This document shows positions 1-6,023 of a stretch of DNA of 23,602 nucleotides, one piece after another. The notes under the pieces are model-generated. The model had not been told where the DNA came from and did not search any database. It saw nothing but the letters and a program-made list of their open reading frames with translations. The translations under genes were made by a program, and so were the position numbers. This stretch comes from a virus: the IMG/VR virus record IMGVR_UViG_3300031658_000131, positions 1 to 23,602 of that record. The stretch is one strand, 5' to 3'. How positions within the stretch are numbered: the first letter of the stretch is position 1; each line of letters starts with the position of its first letter.

Positions 1-207
1 GGCTCTAAGGTTAACCATTATGGTTAGTTCCTTAACAGACCATGAGTTGTATTCGCGTAAAGCTGCTTCAGATAATGGCTTAACAGTTATCACTGCTGGC
101 TCAATAACTACCTTGTCTTCCAAGACATGTTCAACATACTGTTCATGTTTATTAGGCTTCAAGGCATCAAAGCTATATGCAATCTTAGGTACGAATACAA
201 TGCTCAT
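1..207 (-). CDS. Hypothetical small protein, C-terminus cut by window edge
   Basis: An open frame of 69 codons runs from ATG at 207 to the left edge with no stop, so only the N-terminal part is visible. It begins MSIVFVPKI and continues to KPLSEAALREYNSWSVKEL. The start overlaps the stop of the upstream gene as TAATG, which implies translational coupling, and the GGAGGAGGAG run in the end of that gene can serve as ribosome binding site. The first residues resemble the N-terminus of the neighbouring 98-residue protein (MSLVFKPTI), so the two may be diverged paralogues. The part after residue 45 could begin a helix-turn-helix, but this is speculation. Function is not recognised. Confidence 0.7.
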   Translation of the reverse strand, partial: MSIVFVPKIAYSFDALKPNKHEQYVEHVLEDKVVIEPAVITVKPLSEAALREYNSWSVKELTIMVNLRA

Positions 208-503
208 TACTCCTCCTCCATTTCCATAGTCATCTGGACTAACTCGCTACGTCTTGTAGCAATTCTAAGAGCGACATCTTCCCTGCCTGCCATCTTGTTA
301 CAGAAAGAGTGTGAGTTACCTAGTAGTTCACCACAACGTATGTGTGATACACCCATGGCTCTCAGTTCAATAAACTGCAGTAGTTGTAGCTCAGTGAAAG
401 GAATAGAAGGTCTACCGATCTTCTTACCCTCCCCCTTAGGAGTGAACTTAGACTTAACCGGCTTAAACTTCTCAGGGATGGTTGGTTTAAATACAAGACT
501 CAT
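207..503 (-). CDS. Hypothetical 98-residue protein, possible helix-turn-helix
   Basis: A basic N-terminal half (many K, with GKKIGRPS around residues 27-34) is followed by a helical segment, FTELQLLQFIELRAMGVSHI, and then RCGELLGNSHSF. This looks like a short recombinase- or resolvase-style helix-turn-helix with a GRP minor-groove arm in front. The C-terminus is acidic (MEMEEE). AGGAG lies 8 nt before the ATG. The upstream gene's TAG stop is inside that ribosome site and the downstream gene starts on its stop codon, so it sits in a tight operon. A DNA-binding role is inferred from the pattern only. The coding assignment is much surer than the function. Confidence 0.75.
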   Translation of the reverse strand: MSLVFKPTIPEKFKPVKSKFTPKGEGKKIGRPSIPFTELQLLQFIELRAMGVSHIRCGELLGNSHSFCNKMAGREDVALRIATRRSELVQMTMEMEEE

Positions 504-514
504 AACCAGTACTC

Positions 515-835
515 CTAAATAACAAAGTCAAAAAATAACTTTGCCCCTATTACACCAATAGCAGCACCTGCTAAGCTGACTAAGAACATGCCCCTAAGGG
601 TAGGATGCTTGTCTGACTCAACAGTAACTGACTTAGCCTTATTACCGGGCCCAGCTATGCTTGTGGTAGACTTTGTAAAGCCATAACGGATCTTAAGTTT
701 ACTAATCCGAACACCTACAGCAATAGGAGTACGCCCTATATGTTCTGCAATACTTTCATTAGACATACCTTCTAGGTACTTGTCCCATACAAAGTCGTTG
801 TCCTTTACTGACCACTGTTTTCTTTCATTACTCAT
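515..835 (-). CDS. Small protein with SANT/HTH-like N-terminus and C-terminal membrane helix
   Basis: I chose the ATG at 835 (MSNERKQW) because GGAG lies 8 nt before it; the in-frame ATG at 856 has no such site. The 106-residue product has two parts. Residues 1-45 (WSVKDNDFVWDKYLEGMSNE, then SIAEHIGRTPIAVGVRISKL) look like a Myb/SANT or sigma-like helix-turn-helix. The last 25 residues (GMFLVSLAGAAIGVIGAKLF and following) form one hydrophobic helix near the C-terminus. A DNA-binding-like domain tethered to the membrane is unusual. It overlaps the upstream gene by 8 nt, so coupled translation is likely. Function unknown. Confidence 0.75.
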   Translation of the reverse strand: MSNERKQWSVKDNDFVWDKYLEGMSNESIAEHIGRTPIAVGVRISKLKIRYGFTKSTTSIAGPGNKAKSVTVESDKHPTLRGMFLVSLAGAAIGVIGAKLFFDFVI

Positions 836-1205
836 GTGATTCTCCAATAAGTTCATAGTTTAGTTTAAAAAATTCAGCTGCTATCAACCACACATCCGTA
901 CGGTTCTCCGGGTTATAGGCAATCATGTCGCCCTCTTTAGGACTACCATTTGCGGTGTCTGCAGCTGAGACACTAACTAAGTCCATTAACTCACCAGGCT
1001 CCCATGGGTACATAGGCTGCACTGCTGTTTTGTAATACAGTTTAATCATTTGCTTCTCCGGTACATGTTTAATAGTCATAGGCCAATTCTCCACCTTCGT
1101 ACTCGGAGATAGCCCTAGCTTTACCCAGTCCTTAGGACGTATGTCCTCTCCAGCAGGTATATCCTGCTTTGGTTTAACTACCTGAGCTTTAATGGGTTGC
1201 TTCAC
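828..1205 (-). CDS. Hypothetical 125-residue phage protein
   Basis: A soluble, mixed alpha/beta protein with no motif I can name. The C-terminal part reads KEGDMIAYNPENRTDVWLIA followed by AEFFKLNYELIG, a pattern seen in uncharacterised small proteins of other phages. The start ATG overlaps the stop of the upstream membrane-protein gene by 4 nt (ATGA), with GGAGGAG just before it, so expression is coupled. Residues about 10-25 (VKPKQDIPAGEDIRPKDWVK) are hydrophilic. No catalytic residues or membrane segment are visible. Confidence 0.75.
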   Translation of the reverse strand: MKQPIKAQVVKPKQDIPAGEDIRPKDWVKLGLSPSTKVENWPMTIKHVPEKQMIKLYYKTAVQPMYPWEPGELMDLVSVSAADTANGSPKEGDMIAYNPENRTDVWLIAAEFFKLNYELIGESHE

Positions 1206-1543
1206 GGCTTCTCCTCCTCATTTTCCTTCATAGTCTTCAGAATATCCTCTTCCAAACTGGTGAGAAACTCCTGTAAGTCTTCCTTAGTACCTAAGGTATG
1301 GACATACTGACCATCTGCCATCATTTCCTGATGCACCCGTATCACAGACATCATGACTTCACTCATCCTTTTAATTAATGAGTAGATCAGCGCTATCAGT
1401 ATGTTAACGATAGTAAAGAATGCACACATGAATATAAGAGTTAAATCAGTGTTTATGGATCCGCCATTAGCTACATGAAACCAGCTTACAGCCAGTGCGA
1501 TAGCTGGAAATAGGATCATGGTCTTAGTTAGTCGAGTTAACAT
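1202..1543 (-). CDS. Small two-helix membrane protein
   Basis: The 113-residue product has two hydrophobic segments: residues about 9-25 (MILFPAIALAVSWF) and about 33-56 (LTLIFMCAFFTIVNILIALI). A long amphipathic, probably coiled helix rich in E, K and M follows, ending EENEEEKP-like. The probable topology is a helical hairpin in the inner membrane with the charged tail in the cytoplasm. AAGGTGA upstream of ATG 1543 serves as ribosome site. It lies 11 nt after the preceding gene and overlaps the next by 4 nt. A holin-like or superinfection role is possible, but nothing in the sequence decides it. Confidence 0.75.
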   Translation of the reverse strand: MLTRLTKTMILFPAIALAVSWFHVANGGSINTDLTLIFMCAFFTIVNILIALIYSLIKRMSEVMMSVIRVHQEMMADGQYVHTLGTKEDLQEFLTSLEEDILKTMKENEEEKP

Positions 1544-1554
1544 ATATATTCACC

Positions 1555-2091
1555 TTATAAACTGTTTAGTAGAGCAATGACAGAATCATGCACACCATGT
1601 TTACGACCATTAGTAATAGTCATACCATGTTGTCCCAGTATTCCGTCAAGTTTATTAGCTGACTGATCAGGCAGGCTAAAGAAGTAAGTTCTCTCACCCT
1701 TGGTAGCAGCTACCTTCTTATCAACAAGTGTGCTCATAGGAATCTTCTTGTACTTCTTAACGAAGGCAACATGCCCCATTTTAACTGTCTCTTTATTGGC
1801 AGCAGCTACGAACTTAGTCCACCCAAGGTGTTCTAAGCAGTACTTCTGGTCTTTCATAGTCCATACAAACTTCTGCATGCACGTATAACCATAGATGAGG
1901 TTGTGTACCTCTGCATTAAGATTAGGGATCTCAGCTTTGATCATCCCATCAAAGGTATCATACATAGTGTTTTCCCAATCAATGGTACTAGCCTTATGCA
2001 GTATCTTAGCGAACATGTACTTCTGACCTGCAGATGTACGGCTTAGTACCTTAATACCTTTTACTAACTGACCTACGTTAATGTTTTTCAT
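1555..2091 (-). CDS. Hypothetical 178-residue protein
   Basis: A basic, helical protein (MKNINVGQLVKGIKVLSRTS at the start). The central segment is rich in aromatic residues (NLIYGYTCMQKFVWTMKDQK) and the C-terminal region is GQHGMTITNGRKHGVHDS. The ATG overlaps the upstream stop by ATGA, with GAGGAA ahead of it. The C-terminal third (about residues 135-170, YFFSLPDQSANKLDGILGQH) could be a small nucleic-acid-binding fold, but I recognise no family. It is probably an N4-like middle-region conserved protein of unknown function. Confidence 0.75.
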   Translation of the reverse strand: MKNINVGQLVKGIKVLSRTSAGQKYMFAKILHKASTIDWENTMYDTFDGMIKAEIPNLNAEVHNLIYGYTCMQKFVWTMKDQKYCLEHLGWTKFVAAANKETVKMGHVAFVKKYKKIPMSTLVDKKVAATKGERTYFFSLPDQSANKLDGILGQHGMTITNGRKHGVHDSVIALLNSL

Positions 2092-2663
2092 GATAATTCC
2101 TCGTTATTTAATTCTCTAACTACTCGCTTAACTGCGAGTGTCGCTCTCCATACTGTGATCATTTCATCCGGTATCAGCTCTACAGGGATATCTCCCCTTT
2201 TACGTATTAATGACTTAATATAGATATCATCCATGCTTTCTCTACCGTAGTCATTTCTTGCCTTAGCTCTCAATAAATACGCAGCGTATCTAATAGGGTC
2301 ATTTACCATAGCAGTCCTTGACTTAGTATTTGCAGCTCTGACCTTCTCAGGATTAAGTGCCCTCATTTTGGCACTAAGCGCCCTATTCCTAATTTTAAAA
2401 GCTTCATGCTGATTGATATTTTTACGGTAGTTAGCTTTCTTAGCCCTATTATAGATTAAATGCTGTTCATGCTCGTACGCAGACATATCAGTGGTCTTTT
2501 TACTACAGACTTTACCTGGATACATATTAACTGGAACAATTGGCCTGGATAGACTGTAGTTAGCTTTAGCAGCCTTACCATATATAGCATTCTGCTCACG
2601 TTCCTCAAGAGTCATGTCAGCGGCTTTCTTATGACAGCACTTCCCTGGATAAATACTAGCCAT
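2088..2663 (-). CDS. Hypothetical protein with N-terminal tandem duplication
   Basis: The N-terminal 80 residues contain two copies of a 32-residue unit, at about 5-36 and 48-79. Both follow the pattern YPGKxCxKK..DM...E.EQ..IY..A.KANY and 19 of 32 positions are identical by eye. Each copy keeps one shared cysteine in PGKxC. A basic linker (RNRALSAKMRALNPEKVRAA) follows. A C-terminal segment (GDIPVELIPDEMITVWRATL, then AVKRVVREL) resembles the tail of several phage HNH/VSR-like small endonucleases. No catalytic histidine cluster is visible, so enzyme activity is not claimed. GAGGTGA precedes the ATG. It is the first gene of its operon, just downstream of a terminator and an AT-rich gap. Confidence 0.75.
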   Translation of the reverse strand: MASIYPGKCCHKKAADMTLEEREQNAIYGKAAKANYSLSRPIVPVNMYPGKVCSKKTTDMSAYEHEQHLIYNRAKKANYRKNINQHEAFKIRNRALSAKMRALNPEKVRAANTKSRTAMVNDPIRYAAYLLRAKARNDYGRESMDDIYIKSLIRKRGDIPVELIPDEMITVWRATLAVKRVVRELNNEELS

Positions 2664-2683
2664 AGGTTCACCTCAGGTTTAAT

Positions 2684-2707
2684 TAAAAAAATACCCCAAT
2701 TAAGGGG
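2684..2707 (-). terminator. Rho-independent terminator-like hairpin
   Basis: On the minus strand CCCC-TTAATT-GGGG is followed by TA and seven T. The stem is short (4 G-C pairs), but the T-run makes it a plausible second stop for the RNA polymerase operon, or an attenuator in the leader of the 2663 gene, whose ATG is only about 20 nt away. Confidence 0.5.
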
Positions 2708-2712
2708 ACTTA

Positions 2713-2748
2713 GTATTTAAAATACATAATTACTAATAAATATATTAG
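2713..2748. promoter_or_regulatory. AT-rich gap with two inverted repeats, candidate promoter/operator
   Basis: Between the two terminators lies an almost G/C-free stretch with two perfect 6-bp inverted repeats: GTATTT-A-AAATAC (2713-2725) and CTAATA-AATA-TATTAG (2733-2748). The downstream operon (2663 leftwards) needs a start signal here because a strong terminator precedes it. N4 RNAP II middle promoters are known to be AT-rich, so this is a candidate. The exact start site cannot be seen. Confidence 0.35.
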
Positions 2749-2776
2749 AGTTTAAAATATGTACTAATAGAGTTCT

Positions 2777-2796
2777 AAAAAGGGTGCGGAGCACCC
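2777..2796 (-). terminator. Strong intrinsic terminator after RNAP C-subunit gene
   Basis: On the minus strand GGGTGC-TCC-GCACCC (2796-2782) is followed directly by five T (2781-2777). It begins 11 nt past the stop codon of the RNA polymerase C-terminal subunit gene and closes that operon. Confidence 0.85.
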
Positions 2797-2806
2797 CTTG
2801 TTTTAT

Positions 2807-3790
2807 TTAAGACAAAGCATATTCAGACTTTAGAATATACTTACTTAAATCAGCTGAATCCTTCACCAATTGAATATCTTCACCAGTAACATCTTTGATA
2901 AATGTTTTAAGTGCGTCAGAGTCAGCAAGCTGTGCGAGTATAATTCTATAATTATTACGCACCTTATTCATATGGTTTGGTGATGCCCAGAATGAGTCAT
3001 GTATATGAGCTAACTGGAACCCTTGCTGATGTGCCATACGTACCATCATACGAGCTACCCACGCATCTAAACTATGGATATAGTTAGGACATAATGAGGT
3101 GTGCTTCGCACTAGGTTGGTTATTCGTATAACGATAAGTGAAGGTAGTATGATCAAGCTCATCGACCTCAATACGAGTATCTACAGCTTCTACAACCTTA
3201 ACCCTAGCAACATGCCCATCAGGTGTACCCCACTTGTGGTACAAGGCACTGGAGTCCCAGCAATCATTAATGAATTCCATTACATCCTCTGCTCCTGCGA
3301 ATGAGGAGTTAAGGACGTTATGAAATGCTGCTTCTCTAGCTGGCGTAAGGCTCTCCTGCGCAGACTTATTATAATAGTGGGTCATTACAGGCTTCTTAAC
3401 ATCAGCCCTTACAACGGCTTCTGTTGGATCTAAGAGCAGGTTCATTCCATCTGCTACTTCAGTGTAAACATCCTCACGCTTACCTGTATCAATAAGGTTA
3501 ACCGCAGCTGCAGTCTTCTTGCAGCCCGATAGGCATGCCATGATCTGAAGTCCTGAAGCAGTAGCGTCTAATGCCATAATGTACCCCGTTGGAGTACCTA
3601 TGATTGCACTCATGTACGCATTTATAGCTTTTGTGAACAAGAACTTATTAGCAGCCTGGTCTACTAGATTCAACAAGTCACGCTCGTTGTAGTCAAACCA
3701 GAAGATTCTGTCCTTCCATGACAATTTGTCCATACCAAACTCGTTGGCAGCTGCTATCTTGATATACTCGATACCTGTGAATTCTTGCAT
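2807..3790 (-). CDS. Split T7-type RNA polymerase, C-terminal catalytic subunit (N4 RNAP II p7-like)
   Basis: Makes RNA from phage middle promoters together with the N-subunit encoded at 4154-5020. Family landmarks of T7 RNAP are visible. Motif A is MALDATASGLQIMACLSG with catalytic Asp75. Motif B is R128..K132-K-P-V-M-T-H-Y-Y140, matching T7 Arg627, Lys631 and Tyr639. Motif C is AHIHDSF with catalytic Asp265. The C-terminus SEYALS matches the T7 'SDFAFA' end. The product begins where T7 RNAP reads GYYWLKIHGAN (here GIEYIKIAAAN). At 327 residues it is shorter than the matching T7 part (about 430), lacking much of the fingers-side insertions. ATG 3790 is preferred over TTG 3814 because AAGGGG lies 6 nt ahead. 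It follows the SLOG gene by 10 nt and ends at a terminator. Confidence 0.93.
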   Translation of the reverse strand: MQEFTGIEYIKIAAANEFGMDKLSWKDRIFWFDYNERDLLNLVDQAANKFLFTKAINAYMSAIIGTPTGYIMALDATASGLQIMACLSGCKKTAAAVNLIDTGKREDVYTEVADGMNLLLDPTEAVVRADVKKPVMTHYYNKSAQESLTPAREAAFHNVLNSSFAGAEDVMEFINDCWDSSALYHKWGTPDGHVARVKVVEAVDTRIEVDELDHTTFTYRYTNNQPSAKHTSLCPNYIHSLDAWVARMMVRMAHQQGFQLAHIHDSFWASPNHMNKVRNNYRIILAQLADSDALKTFIKDVTGEDIQLVKDSADLSKYILKSEYALS

Positions 3791-3800
3791 AGTGTTCCCC

Positions 3801-4157
3801 TTAATATTTAACAATAATGGTCTCTAAGCCCATACGTCTAGCGATGTTGATCATATGCTCAGTACCCTTCGATACACCATCCCAGAAGGCCAGTAAGTGA
3901 GTAGCATTCTCTGCCATCTGCACATTGCGCTTATAGCCCGCTGACCTACCGTACACATGCCATAATGCAGGGTACTGGTGTATAACTAAGTTATACTGAT
4001 TGGCTAACGCTACGCCTGTGATGTCTGCTCCTTGTGCCATACCTGACACAATAGCTACCTCATCATTCGTATACTTACTAAAGTTGGCTAGGAACACCTC
4101 CTCCATATTGTCTAGGTTGATATAGTCACGACCACCTGCAATTATAATTTTGATCAT
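3801..4157 (-). CDS. SLOG-superfamily nucleotide-binding protein (DUF2493/YspA-like)
   Basis: The 118-residue product has the hallmarks of a single-domain SLOG (Rossmann-like, DprA/LOG-related) protein of the DUF2493/YspA group. These are a first strand with IIIAGGRDY (residues 4-12), the nucleotide-binding VSGMAQGAD (37-45), ALWHVYGRSAGYKRN (64-78), and LLAFWDGVSKGTEHMI (88-103). Known SLOG proteins bind nucleotides or nucleotide-derived signals; the ligand here is unknown. The gene lies exactly between the two halves of the split RNA polymerase. Its ATG overlaps the N-subunit stop as ATGA, and its own stop is 10 nt before the C-subunit ATG, so the three must be made from one message. A regulatory or counter-defence role is inference. 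Confidence 0.85.
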   Translation of the reverse strand: MIKIIIAGGRDYINLDNMEEVFLANFSKYTNDEVAIVSGMAQGADITGVALANQYNLVIHQYPALWHVYGRSAGYKRNVQMAENATHLLAFWDGVSKGTEHMINIARRMGLETIIVKY

Positions 4158-5020
4158 AGTGTTATAACCTCTTGTTTTGTAAAGGATAATAGAGCCTTCT
4201 TATAATCAGTGCTCTGGAAATTAATGTGATAACCTGAAGAGTACATCCTTCCTCGCTTATCAAACTTCCACATGAAGTAGAAGGGAATACTGCTATATTC
4301 TTTATATACTCTAGAACTTGTAATCCTCATAACCTTGAATTGCATGATCTTTTCTGGGGTATTCAATACCTTATTGGGCTTCTCCCTAAGGTGCATGATA
4401 TCTGGGTCAAGCTCCCACTCAATCTCTTGCAGGATATTCAAACAGTCCAATGCTTGAGCACCCTTGTGATGGTTATGGTTACCTAAAATACAGCTCTCTT
4501 CTTGAGTGTAGTGACCACCCCCCGTGTTAGATCTCCATGGCTTCGGAGTCAGTACCATTGGTGGCACATACATAAACTCCTCAATCCTACTCAACACGTC
4601 TAAACTGGCCTTGATCTTTGGCTCAATAGCTAACGTACCGGTAGGATTCTCCTCATAGTCATGTGCTAGCAGGTCATACAGCTTACCTTCACACACTGCG
4701 ATGATTTCAGCAGCTGTACGCACACCGTCTAACAACTTATCGTTGAGTAACGGCGCCAATGAGCTACATATCCCCTGGATAGGAGTAATAACACCATTAC
4801 AGCGCATTACACTAGCTGCCAGCTGATACGCAATGTCCAATGACTCAACTCTTATTTCGCTTACACGAACATTCTTGCTGTCATAGGAATACTGCTGATT
4901 TAGGTAGGTTTCTATAGAATATATAAGGTCTGTTATATCTTCTAAACACACATCATCTTTTAACGAGGCCATAAGACCCCGTCTAGAGTACGTAGTCTCT
5001 ATAAGCTTTTGTTGGTTCAT
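4154..5020 (-). CDS. Split T7-type RNA polymerase, N-terminal subunit (N4 RNAP II p4-like)
   Basis: Supplies the N-terminal, promoter- and template-handling part of a heterodimeric single-subunit-type RNA polymerase. Visible landmarks are PPMVLTPKPWRSNTGGGHY (residues 153-171), matching T7 'MVVPPENWTGTLGGGYW', and the DxxGR motif within FYFMWKFDKRGRMYSSGY (Asp254, Gly257, Arg258). These are followed by DYKKALLSF, matching T7 'MTKGLLTLAKGKP'. The protein stops right there, so the break falls between the DxxGR region and motif A, as in N4 p4/p7. Its 288 residues are close to the known N4 p4 size. The first about 130 residues are poorly conserved. AGGGAAC precedes ATG 5020. The next gene overlaps its stop by 4 nt. 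Confidence 0.92.
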   Translation of the reverse strand: MNQQKLIETTYSRRGLMASLKDDVCLEDITDLIYSIETYLNQQYSYDSKNVRVSEIRVESLDIAYQLAASVMRCNGVITPIQGICSSLAPLLNDKLLDGVRTAAEIIAVCEGKLYDLLAHDYEENPTGTLAIEPKIKASLDVLSRIEEFMYVPPMVLTPKPWRSNTGGGHYTQEESCILGNHNHHKGAQALDCLNILQEIEWELDPDIMHLREKPNKVLNTPEKIMQFKVMRITSSRVYKEYSSIPFYFMWKFDKRGRMYSSGYHINFQSTDYKKALLSFTKQEVITL

Positions 5021-5029
5021 GGTAGTTCC

Positions 5030-5278
5030 CTAGAAAGGCACGTCTTCTGTAACGTGTTGTAATACATCTGACAATGCATCACGGTGTATGGTTAGCACCT
5101 CGGACGAAGTACCCCAATTGATCTGGATTGTCCGCATAGCCCAGTAATCCTTGGCCTGCTGAGTACACACTCCAGTCGTATCCCTCATAAACCCGCTGAT
5201 CTCAGCCACTTCCACTGGCTTCAACAGGTTTATCTTAACTACAAGCTTCTTACACTCACAAATGTGCCTGCATATCAT
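5030..5278 (-). CDS. Hypothetical 82-residue protein in RNAP operon
   Basis: A small protein with a cysteine-rich start, MICRHICECKK (Cys3, 7, 9). Such spacing could bind a metal, although only three cysteines cluster there and a fourth lies near residue 38. The rest is soluble with alternating hydrophobic residues (VVKINLLKPVEVAEISGFM). GGAG lies 6 nt ahead of the ATG and the start is inside the end of the preceding small gene. It is 9 nt upstream of the RNAP N-subunit gene. Function unrecognised. A link with transcription is suggested only by position. Confidence 0.7.
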   Translation of the reverse strand: MICRHICECKKLVVKINLLKPVEVAEISGFMRDTTGVCTQQAKDYWAMRTIQINWGTSSEVLTIHRDALSDVLQHVTEDVPF

Positions 5279-5432
5279 AGTAATCTCCTACAATCTCTTC
5301 AGCACCTGCTTTAGCTAGCTCTAGAGTGTCGTACTCTCCGTCTAACCGCCAATCATCGTTTGAATAAAATAGTAGTCCCTGGTTCACATACTTAAACTGG
5401 AACCCCTTAACTGTGAAATGATGCTCTTCCAT
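5256..5432 (-). CDS. Hypothetical 58-residue protein, first gene of RNAP operon
   Basis: A short reading frame from ATG 5432 to TGA 5256. It is preceded by CAGGAG with a 6-nt spacer, a near-perfect ribosome site. The product begins MEEHHFTVKGFQFKYVNQG and is acidic (LDGEYDTLELAKAGAEEIVG). It looks like a small beta-alpha fold that may bind a partner protein. It overlaps the next gene by 23 nt, which supports coupled expression. No family recognised. It is real mainly on ribosome-site and operon evidence. Confidence 0.65.
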   Translation of the reverse strand: MEEHHFTVKGFQFKYVNQGLLFYSNDDWRLDGEYDTLELAKAGAEEIVGDYYDMQAHL

Positions 5433-5479
5433 AACATGCTCCTGTAACTATCTTAACTATCTTACAAGAAGAATAAAGC

Positions 5480-5504
5480 CTACCCCTACACTTGGTATAG
5501 GTAG
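5480..5504 (-). terminator. Terminator-like hairpin before RNAP operon
   Basis: On the minus strand CTACCTATAC-CAA-GTGTA(GG)GGTAG is followed by GCTTTATTCTT. One pair is G·U on the minus strand but would be C·A in a plus-strand RNA, which favours minus orientation. The T-run is interrupted, so termination may be partial. It lies 16 nt past the stop of the 5520-5684 gene. Confidence 0.45.
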
Positions 5505-5519
5505 ACTCTAACTTCTTCA

Positions 5520-5684
5520 CTAGCGGTCATTTTCGAGCTCTAAGGCAGTAGTCTTGCCCTTCAGCATCTTAAATGGAGATACAAACTTGAATATACGATC
5601 ATATTCCTCTTTATCCCACTCTTGTTCGTGAAATCGCTCTTCAGCTAACTCACCGTCCATCGTTACTGGTTCAAATACAAACAT
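5520..5684 (-). CDS. Hypothetical acidic 54-residue protein
   Basis: Start ATG 5684 is chosen because GGAG lies 6 nt before it; the GTG at 5708 lacks a comparable site. The product is very acidic (DGELAEERFHEQEWDKEEYD around residues 10-30). Short acidic early proteins of phages often bind host proteins or mimic DNA, but nothing here shows which. The upstream membrane-protein gene ends 1 nt before its ATG. Confidence 0.6.
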   Translation of the reverse strand: MFVFEPVTMDGELAEERFHEQEWDKEEYDRIFKFVSPFKMLKGKTTALELENDR

Positions 5685-5685
5685 A

Positions 5686-5955
5686 TCATTCTCCAATGTT
5701 GAACGCACATCCGTTCTCAGTCCTGGTTATATCTTTACGAGGTATCCCATTAGACACTAGGTCAGCAATACACTCATTCTGAATGTCATACTGATCTTGA
5801 TAAGATACAAAAGACTTAATCCCTGTATCTGCTAATATCACAATAGCTGCGATACCTGCAGTTATCATAATAGTCATACATGTAAGAAACAACACCATCA
5901 ATATAGTGTTATTACTACCCTTGACTTTAGTACTACGTTCTATTTTACGTCTCAT
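5686..5955 (-). CDS. Small single-pass membrane protein
   Basis: The 89-residue product has a positively charged start (MRRKIERSTKVKG), then a hydrophobic segment at about residues 17-42 (TILMVLFLTCMTIMITAGIA, then AIVIL). A roughly 45-residue hydrophilic tail follows with two cysteines (NECIADL and NGCAF). Positive-inside topology would put the tail in the periplasm, where the cysteines could form a disulphide. AGGGGC lies 5 nt before the ATG. Possible roles include superinfection exclusion or envelope modification. None is proven. Confidence 0.7.
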   Translation of the reverse strand: MRRKIERSTKVKGSNNTILMVLFLTCMTIMITAGIAAIVILADTGIKSFVSYQDQYDIQNECIADLVSNGIPRKDITRTENGCAFNIGE

Positions 5956-5981
5956 AACTTGCCCCTAATTTGGCTTATATA

Positions 5982-6019
5982 TAAAAAACAAGAGACCAAG
6001 CTTACGCCCAGTCCCTGTT
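5982..6019 (-). terminator. Intrinsic terminator after the 6024-6383 gene
   Basis: On the minus strand AACAGGGAC pairs with GTCTCTTGTT around a 14-nt loop. A run of six T follows. One pair is a G·U wobble only in the minus-strand RNA, giving the direction. It starts a few nt beyond the stop codon of the upstream gene. Confidence 0.65.
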
Positions 6020-6023
6020 CCTA

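Noticed and set aside
20-522. Plus-strand reading frames at 20-229 and 127-522
   Set aside because: They overlap well-supported minus-strand genes with ribosome sites and TAATG coupling, and have no ribosome site of their own.
3801-4157. The SLOG gene as an intron- or homing-type element that broke an intact RNA polymerase gene
   Set aside because: The polymerase halves have their own starts, stops and ribosome sites, and N4 RNAP II is naturally split at the same region. No intron-like ends or endonuclease motifs are visible in the inserted gene.
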